This document shows, piece after piece, positions 16,964 to 26,666 of a stretch of DNA of 64,000 bases. Numbering within the stretch: the first letter of the stretch is position 1; each line of letters starts with the position of its first letter. The position numbers were made by a program, and so were the translations under genes. Below the pieces are notes generated by a model. It was not told where the DNA came from. It saw only the letters and a list, made by a program, of their open reading frames with translations, and did not search any database. Source of the DNA: Cohnella kolymensis (lineage in GTDB: Bacteria > Bacillota > Bacilli > Paenibacillales > Paenibacillaceae); the NCBI RefSeq assembly GCF_000829465.1, contig NZ_JXAL01000004.1, positions 41,036 through 105,035 of the forward strand. Reading direction: 5' to 3'.

Positions 16964-18167
16964 TTATGCGCAGCGTCCGGAGAGCCCCCCTTCATTCGCT
17001 CATCTGCGCCGCATGACGGATGATACCGGACTTTTGGAACACGCGCTCGGCCGTACTCCGAGGCGTGTCGAAGGCTACTGTGTAGACGATAATTGCCGAG
17101 CTCTGTGGACCGTTACCGAATGGCTTTCCCTTGACCGGAATACGTTATCGGAAGAGGACCGCGATGAACTTACGCGCATGGCGGATATTTATTTGGCGTT
17201 CTTACTGTGGACGCAGCCCGAGAACGGCTGGTGGCACAATAATATCGCGTACGACCGGTCGCCTGAAGACTTGCCGCCTTCGGACGATTGCCAAGGCCGC
17301 GCCATTTGGGCTTGCGCGGATGCTTGGATCCGGTTGGATGGTCCCCAGCTCATGACCGCACAACATTTGTGCGAGCGCGCGATACCGACGTTAACTCAGA
17401 TCGAGTCCCAACGGGGCCAAGCTTGGGCTATGGCAACATGCGCTCATTTGCTGGAAGCGGCAGACACAGGTGTTATTGAACTTCAGGAAGCTGTGAAGAA
17501 TGAGCTGAAGCTCAACTTGGAACGATTGGAAGCGATGTTCACCGGCGCATTCCGACACTTCTCGGATGACAATTGGCATTGGTTCGAGCCCGGCATGACT
17601 TACAGCAACGGAATATTTTCATGGGCTATGCTTAGAACCTACCGGTATACCCGCCGGCCGGACACATTGGATATCGGGCTGCAAAGCTTGTCGTTCCTGC
17701 TCGAAGTCATGACTGCCGAAGAAGGCTGGCTTCGCCCGATCGGCAATCAAGGCTGGGGCAGTGCGGACTCCGTAAGCCGCTGGGACCAGCAGCCGCTCGA
17801 AATGTTCAAGCTGGCGCTTGCTTTGGAAGAGGCTGCTGCTGCAGTTTCCCTTCCGGAAGAGAAGGATTCTTCCCAACTGGTAACCAGCTCGATCGGCACA
17901 GCCGGCAAGCAGTCGGTTGTCAGTGCCGCAAGTAATAAGGCTGGGGTAAACAAGCGCACGGAATTAACGAATCACTCTCATTATCGTGCGATGCGGGATC
18001 TTTGCCGAAATTGGTTCTACGGAGACAATGACCTGCAAGTGCCGATGGCGGATCCCACGGACGGCAGCTGCTGTGACGGCCTGCGCAAGAACGGTGCGAA
18101 CCGGAACTGCGGTGCGGAATCCACTCTCTCCTATCTGATGACGGAAGCGTTATGCCGCAGAGCTTGA
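16953..18167 (+). CDS. Alpha/alpha-toroid glycosidase- or transferase-like protein
   Basis: 404 aa. The start chosen is the ATG behind AAAGGGG, overlapping the preceding stop by 11 nt. The sequence is rich in Trp and helices arranged like a (alpha/alpha)6 barrel: CRALWTVTEWL, LLWTQPENGWWHN, CQGRAIWACADAW, HWFEPGMTYSNGIFSWAML, GWLRPIGNQGWG and CCDGLRKNGANRNCGAEST. Such proteins accompany GT4 enzymes in Paenibacillus and cyanobacteria; I infer a role in making or trimming the same glycan. A low-complexity stretch (about 295-335) is probably a surface loop. A terminator follows. Confidence 0.7.
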   Translation: MSANYAQRPESPPSFAHLRRMTDDTGLLEHALGRTPRRVEGYCVDDNCRALWTVTEWLSLDRNTLSEEDRDELTRMADIYLAFLLWTQPENGWWHNNIAYDRSPEDLPPSDDCQGRAIWACADAWIRLDGPQLMTAQHLCERAIPTLTQIESQRGQAWAMATCAHLLEAADTGVIELQEAVKNELKLNLERLEAMFTGAFRHFSDDNWHWFEPGMTYSNGIFSWAMLRTYRYTRRPDTLDIGLQSLSFLLEVMTAEEGWLRPIGNQGWGSADSVSRWDQQPLEMFKLALALEEAAAAVSLPEEKDSSQLVTSSIGTAGKQSVVSAASNKAGVNKRTELTNHSHYRAMRDLCRNWFYGDNDLQVPMADPTDGSCCDGLRKNGANRNCGAESTLSYLMTEALCRRA

Positions 18168-18175
18168 TCCATCTG

Positions 18176-18228
18176 AAAAAAACCTTTCATTTAGCTGCCT
18201 CCAGGCTCTAAATGAAAGGTTTTTTTTG
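18176..18228 (+). terminator. Terminator of the glycosyltransferase operon
   Basis: AAAAAAACCTTTCATTTAG, a 13-nt loop, then CTAAATGAAAGGTTTTTTTT. The stem is 18 bp or longer with a long T-run, and the symmetric A-run would serve the minus strand as well. Confidence 0.93.
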
Positions 18229-18273
18229 CTTTTATGCGCATGCCCGTCCTGTTTGACAGCAGGTATGCGAGCT

Positions 18274-18347
18274 CTTTTGCCGGTATCCCCTCGGCTCAGA
18301 TACGGCTGAAGCTTGCAATTCTGAGCGAATGGGATATCGGCAAAAGG
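18274..18347. repeat. Inverted pair of the dispersed GATATCGACAAAAGG-type repeat
   Basis: 18274-18299 (CTTTTGCCGGTATCCCC, ending GGCTCAG) and 18321-18347 (CTGAGCGAAT, ending GGGATATCGGCAAAAGG) are near-perfect reverse complements separated by 21 nt, making a hairpin of about 25 bp. Members of the same family occur at 39377-39504, 39841-39967, 43089-43115 and 59747-59967. Confidence 0.85.
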
Positions 18348-18358
18348 CCGCCGAGATG

Positions 18359-19363
18359 CTATCTATGGCGCAGCCTGTTCAGCGCCTGACTGATGTCATC
18401 CGGAAGAGGAGCCGTAACCTGCTGCTTCTCTCCTGTCCAGGGATGGCTCCACAGCAACTTTTGGCCATGCAAAGCTTGGCGGGAAATGACACCCCGCGAT
18501 CCTCCGTAAAGACCGTCCCCGGCCAGCGGGTGGCCGATTGACGCCATATGTACGCGAATCTGGTGTGTGCGGCCGGTTTCCAGACGAAGATGTACGAGCG
18601 TATGATTAGGCAGCCGTTCAATAACTTCATAATGGGTCACCGCAGCATCACCGGTTTCACTTACCCTCCTGCGGGTGGAATGATGGCGGTCCTGCCCGAT
18701 CGGCTTGTTGATCGTCCCTTTATTCTGTTCTAACATTCCTTCCGCCAATGCCACGTAGAGTCTCTCGATCTTTTTCTCCCGCATGGCCTTGTCGTATTGA
18801 TAGTGCGCGAATTCGTTCTTGGCATAAAGCACCGGACCCGTCGTTTCCTTGTCGATCCGATGAATGTGGCGTACCCTCACATCCTGTCCGGTCATTTCAT
18901 AGTAGGCGGCTACCGCATGAGCAAGCGTCCGGCGCTGACCTTTTTCACTGGGGTGCACCTCGATGCCCGCCGGCTTATTGACGATCAGCGTGAACTCGTC
19001 CTCATACAGAATGTTCAGCTCCATCCAGTCCGGGGGAAAATCTCTCTGTTCCCGCGGAAACAGATGCAGCCTCAAGTTCGGTCCTTGGAGCAGCAAACCG
19101 CGATTGTGCATCAGCTTCGAAAGGAGCTTCGGAGCCAGCGGCAGCTGTTTCGTGATCTTCCCCATCGGAGCCCCGAGCAGCTGATCGGGCAAACGAATTT
19201 CCATCCATTCGCCTCTCACGCGGCCCATCTTCAATACCGTTCCGGGGTTTGTGTCTCCGCGTTGATTTTGATGACTGTGAGGTTTCCCTCCCTTTTGGCC
19301 CGGCGGAACATTCCCCCTGCTGCGTCCTTGGCTATTTTGCCGATTTCTCCCGTCACGACTCAT
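18359..19363 (-). CDS. RluA-family 23S rRNA/tRNA pseudouridine synthase
   Basis: 334 aa. A basic, low-complexity N-terminal tail (about 1-45, rich in Arg/Gln/Gly) precedes an S4-like region and the catalytic domain. The active-site signature HRIDKETTGPVLYAK carries the catalytic Asp, and the downstream motifs ETGRTHQIRVHMA and GHPLAGDGLYGG are intact. It isomerises uridines in structured RNA; the target site cannot be told from sequence. The SD is GGAGG. It is monocistronic, with the repeat hairpin immediately downstream. Confidence 0.92.
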   Translation of the reverse strand: MSRDGRNRQNSQGRSRGNVPPGQKGGKPHSHQNQRGDTNPGTVLKMGRVRGEWMEIRLPDQLLGAPMGKITKQLPLAPKLLSKLMHNRGLLLQGPNLRLHLFPREQRDFPPDWMELNILYEDEFTLIVNKPAGIEVHPSEKGQRRTLAHAVAAYYEMTGQDVRVRHIHRIDKETTGPVLYAKNEFAHYQYDKAMREKKIERLYVALAEGMLEQNKGTINKPIGQDRHHSTRRRVSETGDAAVTHYEVIERLPNHTLVHLRLETGRTHQIRVHMASIGHPLAGDGLYGGSRGVISRQALHGQKLLWSHPWTGEKQQVTAPLPDDISQALNRLRHR

Positions 19364-19667
19364 ATCTTTAAACCTCCGAATGCAAGCGGCCCTGCTTAGA
19401 TCATGCTTTGCCGAACAATATACGGGAACTTACGGCGGTTGTCAAACGCGTATGCTGTTGGATTTTTCTATACTTCCGCGTATTCCCCGAATTTTCCTCA
19501 TAGGAACCTTTGTCGTTATTTACGGATTAGACTCGACTTGTCCCGCTTTCGATCAAACCCGTCTTTTTCCTTCAAAATAACACCGTTGCCATATTTTTAC
19601 TTTAGATATAACTTTGATTCGAGGGGACTGACAATATCCCTAAACACTTCTCGGGAGGGTAATCTAA
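19364..19667. other. 304-bp intergenic region without a gene
   Basis: It separates the divergent RluA and acidic-protein genes. A weak TTGCCA / TATAAC pair (spacing 15) about 60 nt before the acidic gene may be its promoter. No hairpin, repeat or RNA gene was recognised. Confidence 0.4.
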
Positions 19668-19985
19668 ATGGAGTTGAATTCGGAAGAAGTAATTGCGCTC
19701 GAAGGTTCGGAAGAGAACGCTGAGGTAGCAGCAGCGGAAGAAGTGGAAGTTAACGCGGAAGCTCAGGAAGATGCTATTGAAAAATCCGCTGAAGAGGTAA
19801 CGGCTGAAGCAGAAGAAGCTGCTGAAATCGCAGCTGTCGAAGCTGAGCCGGTTGAGGCTGAAGCTGAAGCTGTTGAAGAAGCGGAAGTTTCTGCCGAAGC
19901 GCAAGCGGAAGCGGACGAGCCTGCTCTGGCTGAAGTTGCAGCCGATGAAACGGAATCCTCCGAGTCGGAGTCCGTTGCGGACTAA
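19668..19985 (+). CDS. Extremely acidic Glu/Ala-rich small protein, 105 aa
   Basis: The whole protein is built of Glu, Ala and Val in irregular EAEEAAE/EVEVNAE-type runs. It has essentially no basic residues (one Lys) and no aromatics, and ends in ESSESESVAD. The SD is GGGAGGG 8 nt before ATG, and a hairpin follows, so it is a genuine gene. It is probably disordered or a long acidic helix. No family recognised. Possible roles such as chaperone-like tail, ion buffering or nucleic-acid mimicry are guesses. Confidence 0.7.
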   Translation: MELNSEEVIALEGSEENAEVAAAEEVEVNAEAQEDAIEKSAEEVTAEAEEAAEIAAVEAEPVEAEAEAVEEAEVSAEAQAEADEPALAEVAADETESSESESVAD

Positions 19986-20004
19986 TTCAATTTAATCCCT
20001 GATC

Positions 20005-20049
20005 GGGCTTTCCTGTAGGTCGATGCCGGCCGTTGCGGGAAAGCCCTTT
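20005..20049. terminator. Hairpin between convergent genes
   Basis: GGGCTTTCC, a 24-nt loop, GGAAAGCCC, then TTTC. It sits 20 nt after the acidic-protein stop and 25 nt from the end of the convergent TPR gene. Confidence 0.6.
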
Positions 20050-20072
20050 CGGTTGACACACGAAAACGGGGC

Positions 20073-20744
20073 TTAAGAGCGGCCGCGCCATAAGCTGCGT
20101 ATGGCCCACTTGCGTTCATGGCGTTTCATATAACGCGGAAGCGCACGATAGAGCTTACGTGCTTCATGGAAAGCGGCAGCCGCCTCTTCACGATTTCCCA
20201 TCGCCGAGTACGCCAATCCTAATCGGTAATAGGCCTCGACGGAAGAAGAATTGACCTCTTTAAATCGCTGCAAGTAAGCCAGCGCTTTGGCCGGATCCTT
20301 TTTCGCGAAAGATTCCGCCAATCGCAAATACGGCTGTCCGTACTTCACTCTCGGACTGATCGATATCGCATTGAGCATCTCACGCTCCCCGTCCTCCAAA
20401 TGACCAAGCGCGAGATCGCAAGCGCCCAGGTCGCTCCAATACTCTGCAGAGTGATCCATTTGATTCTGAATGCCGAGCAGGATTTCACGCGCTTGGCGAT
20501 ATTTTTTACTTTCGATCAGCAGACGCGCCAGCTCCGATTTGGAGGATACGTCATGAGGACTCATTTGCAGCTGCCGCTTCCATTTGGCTATTGCGCTTCT
20601 CCTGCGAAAAGGACGAACAATGCTCGGCGACAAGCCGATAAACCGGCGTTCCAGCATGTATAGGACAATCAGCAGCACCAGTATCGCTACGAACGGGTTG
20701 CCGAATAACCACCACAATGCTCCGAACAGTAAAACTTTGACCAT
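20073..20744 (-). CDS. Membrane-anchored tetratricopeptide-repeat protein
   Basis: 223 aa. Two closely spaced N-terminal hydrophobic stretches (about 3-30) are followed by a basic stretch. TPR units run from about residue 65 (SKSELARLLIESKKYRQAREILLGI; AEYWSDLGACDLALGHLEDGEREML; VEAYYRLGLAYSAMGNREEAAAAFHEA). The tail is very basic. TPRs mediate protein-protein contacts; no catalytic domain is present. The SD is GGAGGGG. It is transcribed divergently from the next FAD gene. Function unknown. Confidence 0.82.
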   Translation of the reverse strand: MVKVLLFGALWWLFGNPFVAILVLLIVLYMLERRFIGLSPSIVRPFRRRSAIAKWKRQLQMSPHDVSSKSELARLLIESKKYRQAREILLGIQNQMDHSAEYWSDLGACDLALGHLEDGEREMLNAISISPRVKYGQPYLRLAESFAKKDPAKALAYLQRFKEVNSSSVEAYYRLGLAYSAMGNREEAAAAFHEARKLYRALPRYMKRHERKWAIRSLWRGRS

Positions 20745-20900
20745 TTTTGAATGTCCCCTCCATTTCTCCCGATTGTACCTTTTTCGCTAAACCGTCTCCG
20801 ATTCCTGCACCGCGATCTGCAGTCCCTCACAGCCCGGTTGCGGTAAAAGAATAATATCCGCTTGCATTTGACAACCTTTTACCAAAAAGGATTTCCAACA

Positions 20901-22280
20901 ATGGTCAAGAAAAAGCGGCTGCTTGCAGCAGTAATCATTGCAGCCGGTATTGCAGCGGTGATTTCTCCCTTTCTCGGTCAGCCCAAATATGACGTCGTTG
21001 TGCTGGGAAGCGAACCCGAAGCTATCGCGGCTGCGATTGCCGCGGCAAGGGAAGGCCAACATACGCTTCTGCTCGATACGCACGCACACCTCGGCGGTGT
21101 TTTTACACGTTCCAAGCTGAATACGCTGGATATCAGCTATGCGCCTGATCGCAAGACGACTTTAACGAAAGGCATTTTCGAGGAGTTTTTTAACGGCGTG
21201 CATCGTAAAACCTCTTTTGACATTGAGGACGCGTCGCGGGTGCTGCGCCAGCTTGTAAAGAATGAGTCTCGACTGAAAGTACACCTCGGTGTGAAATCCA
21301 TAGATTTAACAAAAGATCAAGGGCTCGTGCGGCAGCTCGCCTATACCGATTCGAGCGGAAAACAGAGGCTCGCAGCCTTAAGGCAGCTTATCGACAGCAC
21401 GCCTGATGCAGACTATGCTGCGAGGCTAGGAGTGCCTTTTACTTACGGCCAGGAAGATTTTCGAGGGGCAGCGGACACGATGTGCGCCACCCTTATTTTT
21501 GAGCTGCGCGGCGTGAATTGGCACAAGGCGGCCATTCACCTGCGCAATGACGGGAATCCCGCGACCGATATCGATGCTCATTCTGCGTGGGGCTTCCCGG
21601 AAATGGCGGCTTACAGGGCGGCCAATGCGTACATCGGCGCAAGAGCTTTGAATTTGGGAAAGCAGTCGAATGGAAACGTGCTTGTGAACGGGCTGCAAAT
21701 ATTCGGCGTTAAGGGCACGGATCCAACTTCTGCAGCACTCGGGCGCAGACGAGCCAAGCAAGAGCTGCCGGCAATGATCGATTACATGCGGCGATTGCCT
21801 GGATTTGATCAGGCTGAGCTGGTATCGACCGCGCCTGAATTGTACATACGGGAGACGCGCCATCTGAAAGGATTATATCGTCTAACCATTCAGGATGTGC
21901 TTCACAACCGTGATTTTGAGGATCGCATCGCTTTCGGCTCGTACCCGGTCGATATCCAGAGAAGGAATAACCGCGAATCCGATCTGATGCTCGGCAAACC
22001 TCGTCAGTATGCCATACCGTTTCGCTGCATCGTTGCTCCGGATGTCACCAATCTGCTCATCGCCTCGCGCAGTGCGAGCTACGATTCTTTGGCTCACGGG
22101 AGCGCCAGAACGATACCTATCGGAATGGCGGTGGCGGAGGCTGCCGGCGTTGCGGCCGCTTACGCGAATAAACATCAGGTTACATTTGCTGAAATGGCAT
22201 CGGTTCCCGATTTTTATCACATACATCGAATTCAGAAAATGTTGAACGATAAAGGCGCAAACCTTTACCCCTTCCGTTGA
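20901..22280 (+). CDS. Membrane-anchored FAD-dependent oxidoreductase (FAD_oxidored family)
   Basis: 459 aa. The ATG follows AAAGGA by 10 nt; an earlier in-frame TTG at 20862 lacks an SD. N-terminal KKKR plus a hydrophobic helix (about 5-27) form a signal anchor, so the enzyme domain is probably extracytoplasmic. The FAD-binding motif is altered (VVVLGSEPEAIAAAIAAAREG, with GSEPEA in place of GxGxxG), followed by LLLDTHAHLGGVFTRSKLN as in pfam12831 proteins. The C-terminal FAD region IPIGMAVAEAAGVAAAYA is kept. Substrate unknown. Confidence 0.8.
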   Translation: MVKKKRLLAAVIIAAGIAAVISPFLGQPKYDVVVLGSEPEAIAAAIAAAREGQHTLLLDTHAHLGGVFTRSKLNTLDISYAPDRKTTLTKGIFEEFFNGVHRKTSFDIEDASRVLRQLVKNESRLKVHLGVKSIDLTKDQGLVRQLAYTDSSGKQRLAALRQLIDSTPDADYAARLGVPFTYGQEDFRGAADTMCATLIFELRGVNWHKAAIHLRNDGNPATDIDAHSAWGFPEMAAYRAANAYIGARALNLGKQSNGNVLVNGLQIFGVKGTDPTSAALGRRRAKQELPAMIDYMRRLPGFDQAELVSTAPELYIRETRHLKGLYRLTIQDVLHNRDFEDRIAFGSYPVDIQRRNNRESDLMLGKPRQYAIPFRCIVAPDVTNLLIASRSASYDSLAHGSARTIPIGMAVAEAAGVAAAYANKHQVTFAEMASVPDFYHIHRIQKMLNDKGANLYPFR

Positions 22281-22283
22281 TCT

Positions 22284-24776
22284 CTATTTGCCTAGGGGTT
22301 TGGCCCGCCGGGTCGGCTGCGCCTGCAGCGGATCGTCAGGCCAGTAGTGCTTGGGGTAGCGGCCTTTCAAATCTTTGCGGACTTCAAAATAAGTGTGACT
22401 CCAAAAGCTTGCGAGATCGCGGGTCACTTGTACAGGTCGCTGGGCGGGAGACAGCAGATGCAAAGTGAGAGCAACCTTGTCTCCGGCAATACGGGGAGTC
22501 GACGGCAGCCCGAACAGCTCCTGAAGGCGGACAGCCAGAACAGGCGATTCCGGATCGCTGTAATCGATGGGCAGCCGGGACCCGCTCGGCACCGTCCAAT
22601 GCGTAGGTGCGCTGCTGTCCAGTTCACGCCGCTGCTCCCAAGTAAGCGTCGACTCCAAAGTTTCTTTCATATTCAGCCGCTGTAAGTCGGATCGGCTCTT
22701 GCATCCGTCGATGTAAGGCGTCAGCCACTCGCTTAACGAGCGGTTCAAAGCTCCATCGGTGACATCCGGCCAGGAAGAATCGTAGTTTCTCAGAAAAATG
22801 ATCCGCTCCTGCAGCTGTCTGGCGGCGCGGCTCCAAGGCAAGATGTCCATCCCTTCCCTGCGTATACCCTCCAAAAGCGCAGCGCGCATCCGGTCTGCGG
22901 GCGGGCTTGTCATCGGCGCCTCCTCTAGCACAATAGCGCCCAGTCGTCTCCGCAGACGGCCTCTCACCGCTTGAGCTTCAGCATCCCAATAAATATCGGG
23001 TTCAGCCGTCATCTCATCCTTGAAATTCGCTGACAAAGCTTCGAATGAAACGGGCGCGGCCAAGCGAATCCGGCTATCGGTGCCGGTGTCGTCCAAATCC
23101 GCAGCGACCACCCATTCCTCCCGGGCAAGCGGCTGGTTCTCGTCAAATCTTGCCCCTCTCCCGCCGCTAAGCAAATACTTCCCATTGTCCCGTCGGCGGC
23201 CGATTCGATCCGGGTAAGCAAACGCGAGCAGTAAGCCGCATTGCTCGACATCGGATTGCTCCTCCGCTTTCACACCCATTTCCCGTTTAAGCCGGGCGGC
23301 TTCTTGCGTCATACGGCGGCGCGCGCCTTCGTCCACGTTAACATCAGCTGCGCCGTAAAGAGCTTCCAGCCGCGCTCGAAGATCCGGACTCGGAGCGCCG
23401 GAACCCGGCGCCGAGCGCACAAACTCCCTGTTCTCCAGCACGACAGCCAAATCACAGGCGAGCCCGCCTAAGCCGAGTGGAATTGCCCGAAGCAGCATGT
23501 GCGACAAACGGGGGTGCAGACCGTGCTCCGCCATTTCCTTGCCGTGCGGCGTAATCGCTCCGTGATCCGCAAGCGCACCCAGCCGCACCAACAGTTCACG
23601 GGCTTGCTGAATGCCGGCAGCGGGAGGTGCGTCCAGCCAATCCAGCTCCAAGGGATCCGTTACCCCCCACACCGTCAGTTCCAATAAAAGCGGCGCCAAA
23701 TCGGCCTCCATCATTTCCGGACTGCTGCGCGGCGTCAGCCGGTGCTGCTCTTCCTGACTCCACAGCCGGTAACAAGTGCCCGGCTTCAATCTGCCAGCCC
23801 TGCCCCTCCGCTGGTCCGCGGAAGCTGCCGACACGGGCACCGTCTCGAGACGGGACATTCCCGTGCGCGGAGAAAACCGGGAAACACGCATCAAGCCGCT
23901 GTCGATGACGACAGTAACGCCTTCCACGGTTAAGCTCGTTTCCGCTACGGAAGTGGCCAGCACGACTTTTCGCCGGCCGGGCGGCGCCGGTGCGAGAGCT
24001 GCATCCTGCGCTTCGGAGGGTAAGCTTCCGTGAAGAGGACGAATATCCGTCGCCGGCGGCAGCTGAGCTTTAAGCTTCCTCTCTACGGCTCGAATTTCCG
24101 CCATCCCGGGCAAAAACACAAGCACATCGCCTTCATGGCTGTTCATCGCCGCTGTGATTGCTTCCGCCACTGCATGATCCAGGTATTGGCCGGACGTGCG
24201 AGGACGATATACCGTCTGAACCGGAAACACCCAGCCTTCACTTCGGACAACAGGCGCATCGCCGATCAGAGCAGACACCGGCCCCGCGTCCAACGTCGCA
24301 CTCATGACCAACAGGCGCAGATCCTCCCGCAATAAGGCGCGCGACTGCAGGCAAAGCGCCAAGCCGAGGTCGGCTTGCAGGCTGCGCTCATGGAACTCGT
24401 CAAAGATGACAAGCCCTGCTTGCTCGAGTGCCGGGTCCGACTGCAGCATTCTCGTCAGCACACCTTCCGTGACGACTTCAATGCGAGTGGACGGCCCCGC
24501 TTTCGTATCCATTCTTACCCGGTAGCCGACCGTTTCACCGGCCTTTTCACCAAGCATGCCGGCCATATGGTTGGCGGCGGCGCGAGCGGCCAGGCGCCTT
24601 GGTTCAAGCATAATAATCTTGCGGCCGGACAGCCAAGGCTCATTCAATAATGCGAGCGGCACACGTGTCGTTTTGCCTGCACCCGGTTCCGCGACCAGCA
24701 CCGCATTTCTCCCGCTCGATAAGGCTGCCTTCAGCTCCGGCAAGGACGATTCGACAGGCAGCTTCCGCGAGTTCAT
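22284..24776 (-). CDS. hrpB: ATP-dependent helicase HrpB
   Basis: DEAH/RHA-type helicase, 830 aa, the full family length. Walker A (EPGAGKTTRVPLALL, about 33-47), DEFH box (VIFDEFHERSLQADL), SAT motif (VMSATLD), GSLPSEAQ, VVLATSVAETSLT and QRRGRAGRLKPGTCYRLW are all present, followed by the HA2 region and the HrpB-specific C-terminal domain. HrpB is widespread but its cellular role is poorly defined. It converges with the FAD protein, with 3 nt between stop codons. Confidence 0.95.
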   Translation of the reverse strand: MNSRKLPVESSLPELKAALSSGRNAVLVAEPGAGKTTRVPLALLNEPWLSGRKIIMLEPRRLAARAAANHMAGMLGEKAGETVGYRVRMDTKAGPSTRIEVVTEGVLTRMLQSDPALEQAGLVIFDEFHERSLQADLGLALCLQSRALLREDLRLLVMSATLDAGPVSALIGDAPVVRSEGWVFPVQTVYRPRTSGQYLDHAVAEAITAAMNSHEGDVLVFLPGMAEIRAVERKLKAQLPPATDIRPLHGSLPSEAQDAALAPAPPGRRKVVLATSVAETSLTVEGVTVVIDSGLMRVSRFSPRTGMSRLETVPVSAASADQRRGRAGRLKPGTCYRLWSQEEQHRLTPRSSPEMMEADLAPLLLELTVWGVTDPLELDWLDAPPAAGIQQARELLVRLGALADHGAITPHGKEMAEHGLHPRLSHMLLRAIPLGLGGLACDLAVVLENREFVRSAPGSGAPSPDLRARLEALYGAADVNVDEGARRRMTQEAARLKREMGVKAEEQSDVEQCGLLLAFAYPDRIGRRRDNGKYLLSGGRGARFDENQPLAREEWVVAADLDDTGTDSRIRLAAPVSFEALSANFKDEMTAEPDIYWDAEAQAVRGRLRRRLGAIVLEEAPMTSPPADRMRAALLEGIRREGMDILPWSRAARQLQERIIFLRNYDSSWPDVTDGALNRSLSEWLTPYIDGCKSRSDLQRLNMKETLESTLTWEQRRELDSSAPTHWTVPSGSRLPIDYSDPESPVLAVRLQELFGLPSTPRIAGDKVALTLHLLSPAQRPVQVTRDLASFWSHTYFEVRKDLKGRYPKHYWPDDPLQAQPTRRAKPLGK

Positions 24777-24883
24777 GTTGTAACGTTTCCTCCTCTACCC
24801 TATGCTCTCTGCCCAACAGCTTACCATTTTCCGCAAAGCAAATGAAGAGCCTGTCCCAGCCCGCACAGCCGTAGTGCAGGAGA

Positions 24884-24909
24884 AGAGACTGCCTTCTCAG
24901 GCAGCCTCT
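24884..24909 (-). terminator. Hairpin downstream of nagA (minus-strand group)
   Basis: AGAGACTGCCT-TCTC-AGGCAGCCTCT has an 11-bp stem with one mismatch, starting 7 nt after the nagA stop. The T-tract is weak. Confidence 0.6.
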
Positions 24910-24915
24910 TGTTCA

Positions 24916-26085
24916 TCAAGCCCCAGCCGCGCAAATGCCTCGCACGTAAGTCCCGAGAAGCTCGAGACCTTCGCCCAAAATGAGAAAATCGGCATCCTTC
25001 CCCGGTTCAAGCGTCCCCTTGCGGTCATCGACGCCTGCCTGCCTTGCCGGTACCGCCGTAAAAGACGGAAGCACCCGTTCCAACGGTCGTCCTGTGTACT
25101 GCATAACAAGATGAAGAGCTTTCAGCATCGTCAGGGAGCTGCCTGCCAGTGTGTTCGTGCCTTTGAGGTAAACTTCGCCGCCGGTGACGACGGAATGTCC
25201 GTACTCCCCGTCCGGCATGCCGGCATAGGCAATGGCGTCAGTGACCGCACAGACTTTATACTCGCCTTTGACGTCGAACAGAAAGCGCACCGCAGCCGGA
25301 TGAACGTGAACACCGTCGGCGATCAGCTCGGTGGTTAGCTCCGGCATCATCAGACCCGCTCCGGCCGTGCCGGGGTCGCGATGATGAAACGGGCGCATCC
25401 CGTTGAAATGATGCGTCGTATGGCTCGCTCCCCAGCGTACCGCGTCGGCCATCTGCTCGTAAGAGGCGTCTGAATGGCCGACGGATACCCGGATGCCTCG
25501 GTCGACAAGCCCGCGGACGAAAGCTTCGCCGCCGGGCAGCTCCGGAGCCGTCGTGATCAGCCGGATCGTGTTGCCGGACGCCTCAATGTAACGGTCCATT
25601 TCTCGTATATCCGGAGGACGGAACATGGACTCGTTCATTGCCCCTTTTCGAAGCGGATTGAGAAACGGGCCTTCCAAATGCACGCCGATCACTTCAGCCC
25701 CGGCTTCGATCCCCTTCGACTGAGCTTTCCGGGCATTGTCAACAATCCGCACCGTCTCTGCTTCCGTATTGGGTCCGATTGTCGCGAGAAATGCGGTTGT
25801 GCCGTGAGCGGCATGAAAGCGGGCGGTCCCTTCGAAATCCTCGGGATTACCGCGAAGCAGATCCCATCCGCCTCCACCATGTATATGAACATCGATAAAC
25901 CCGGGCACAACCGTTCTGCCGGCCAAATCCACAACTGGCGCATCACGGTTATCCGGGTCGCTGCCTTCTCTGGACCCGATATATGCGATCCTGCCGTCTG
26001 CATCGACTCGCATGCGCCCGTTCCGGATGACTTCGCTGCCGGTATAAAAAACACCGTTTATGAGTTCCAATGGTCGCCGTTTCAT
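24916..26085 (-). CDS. nagA: N-acetylglucosamine-6-phosphate deacetylase (first copy)
   Basis: 389 aa amidohydrolase. Metal and catalytic motifs: PGFIDVHIHGGGGWD, GVHLEGPFLNP, VSVGHSDASYEQ, THHFNGMRPFHHRDPG and the catalytic Asp in AVTDAIAYAGMPDGEY. It removes acetate from GlcNAc-6-P to give GlcN-6-P. It is 3 nt downstream of a D-lyxose-isomerase-like gene and followed by a hairpin. A second, clearly different nagA lies at 41902-43068 in a standard nag operon, so this copy may act on another N-acetyl-sugar phosphate. Confidence 0.9.
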   Translation of the reverse strand: MKRRPLELINGVFYTGSEVIRNGRMRVDADGRIAYIGSREGSDPDNRDAPVVDLAGRTVVPGFIDVHIHGGGGWDLLRGNPEDFEGTARFHAAHGTTAFLATIGPNTEAETVRIVDNARKAQSKGIEAGAEVIGVHLEGPFLNPLRKGAMNESMFRPPDIREMDRYIEASGNTIRLITTAPELPGGEAFVRGLVDRGIRVSVGHSDASYEQMADAVRWGASHTTHHFNGMRPFHHRDPGTAGAGLMMPELTTELIADGVHVHPAAVRFLFDVKGEYKVCAVTDAIAYAGMPDGEYGHSVVTGGEVYLKGTNTLAGSSLTMLKALHLVMQYTGRPLERVLPSFTAVPARQAGVDDRKGTLEPGKDADFLILGEGLELLGTYVRGICAAGA

Positions 26086-26088
26086 CGA

Positions 26089-26622
<534 letters not shown>

Positions 26623-26666
26623 TCATGCTCACACCTTTCCGCATAGTCTTTCAAAAAGGTCATCCG

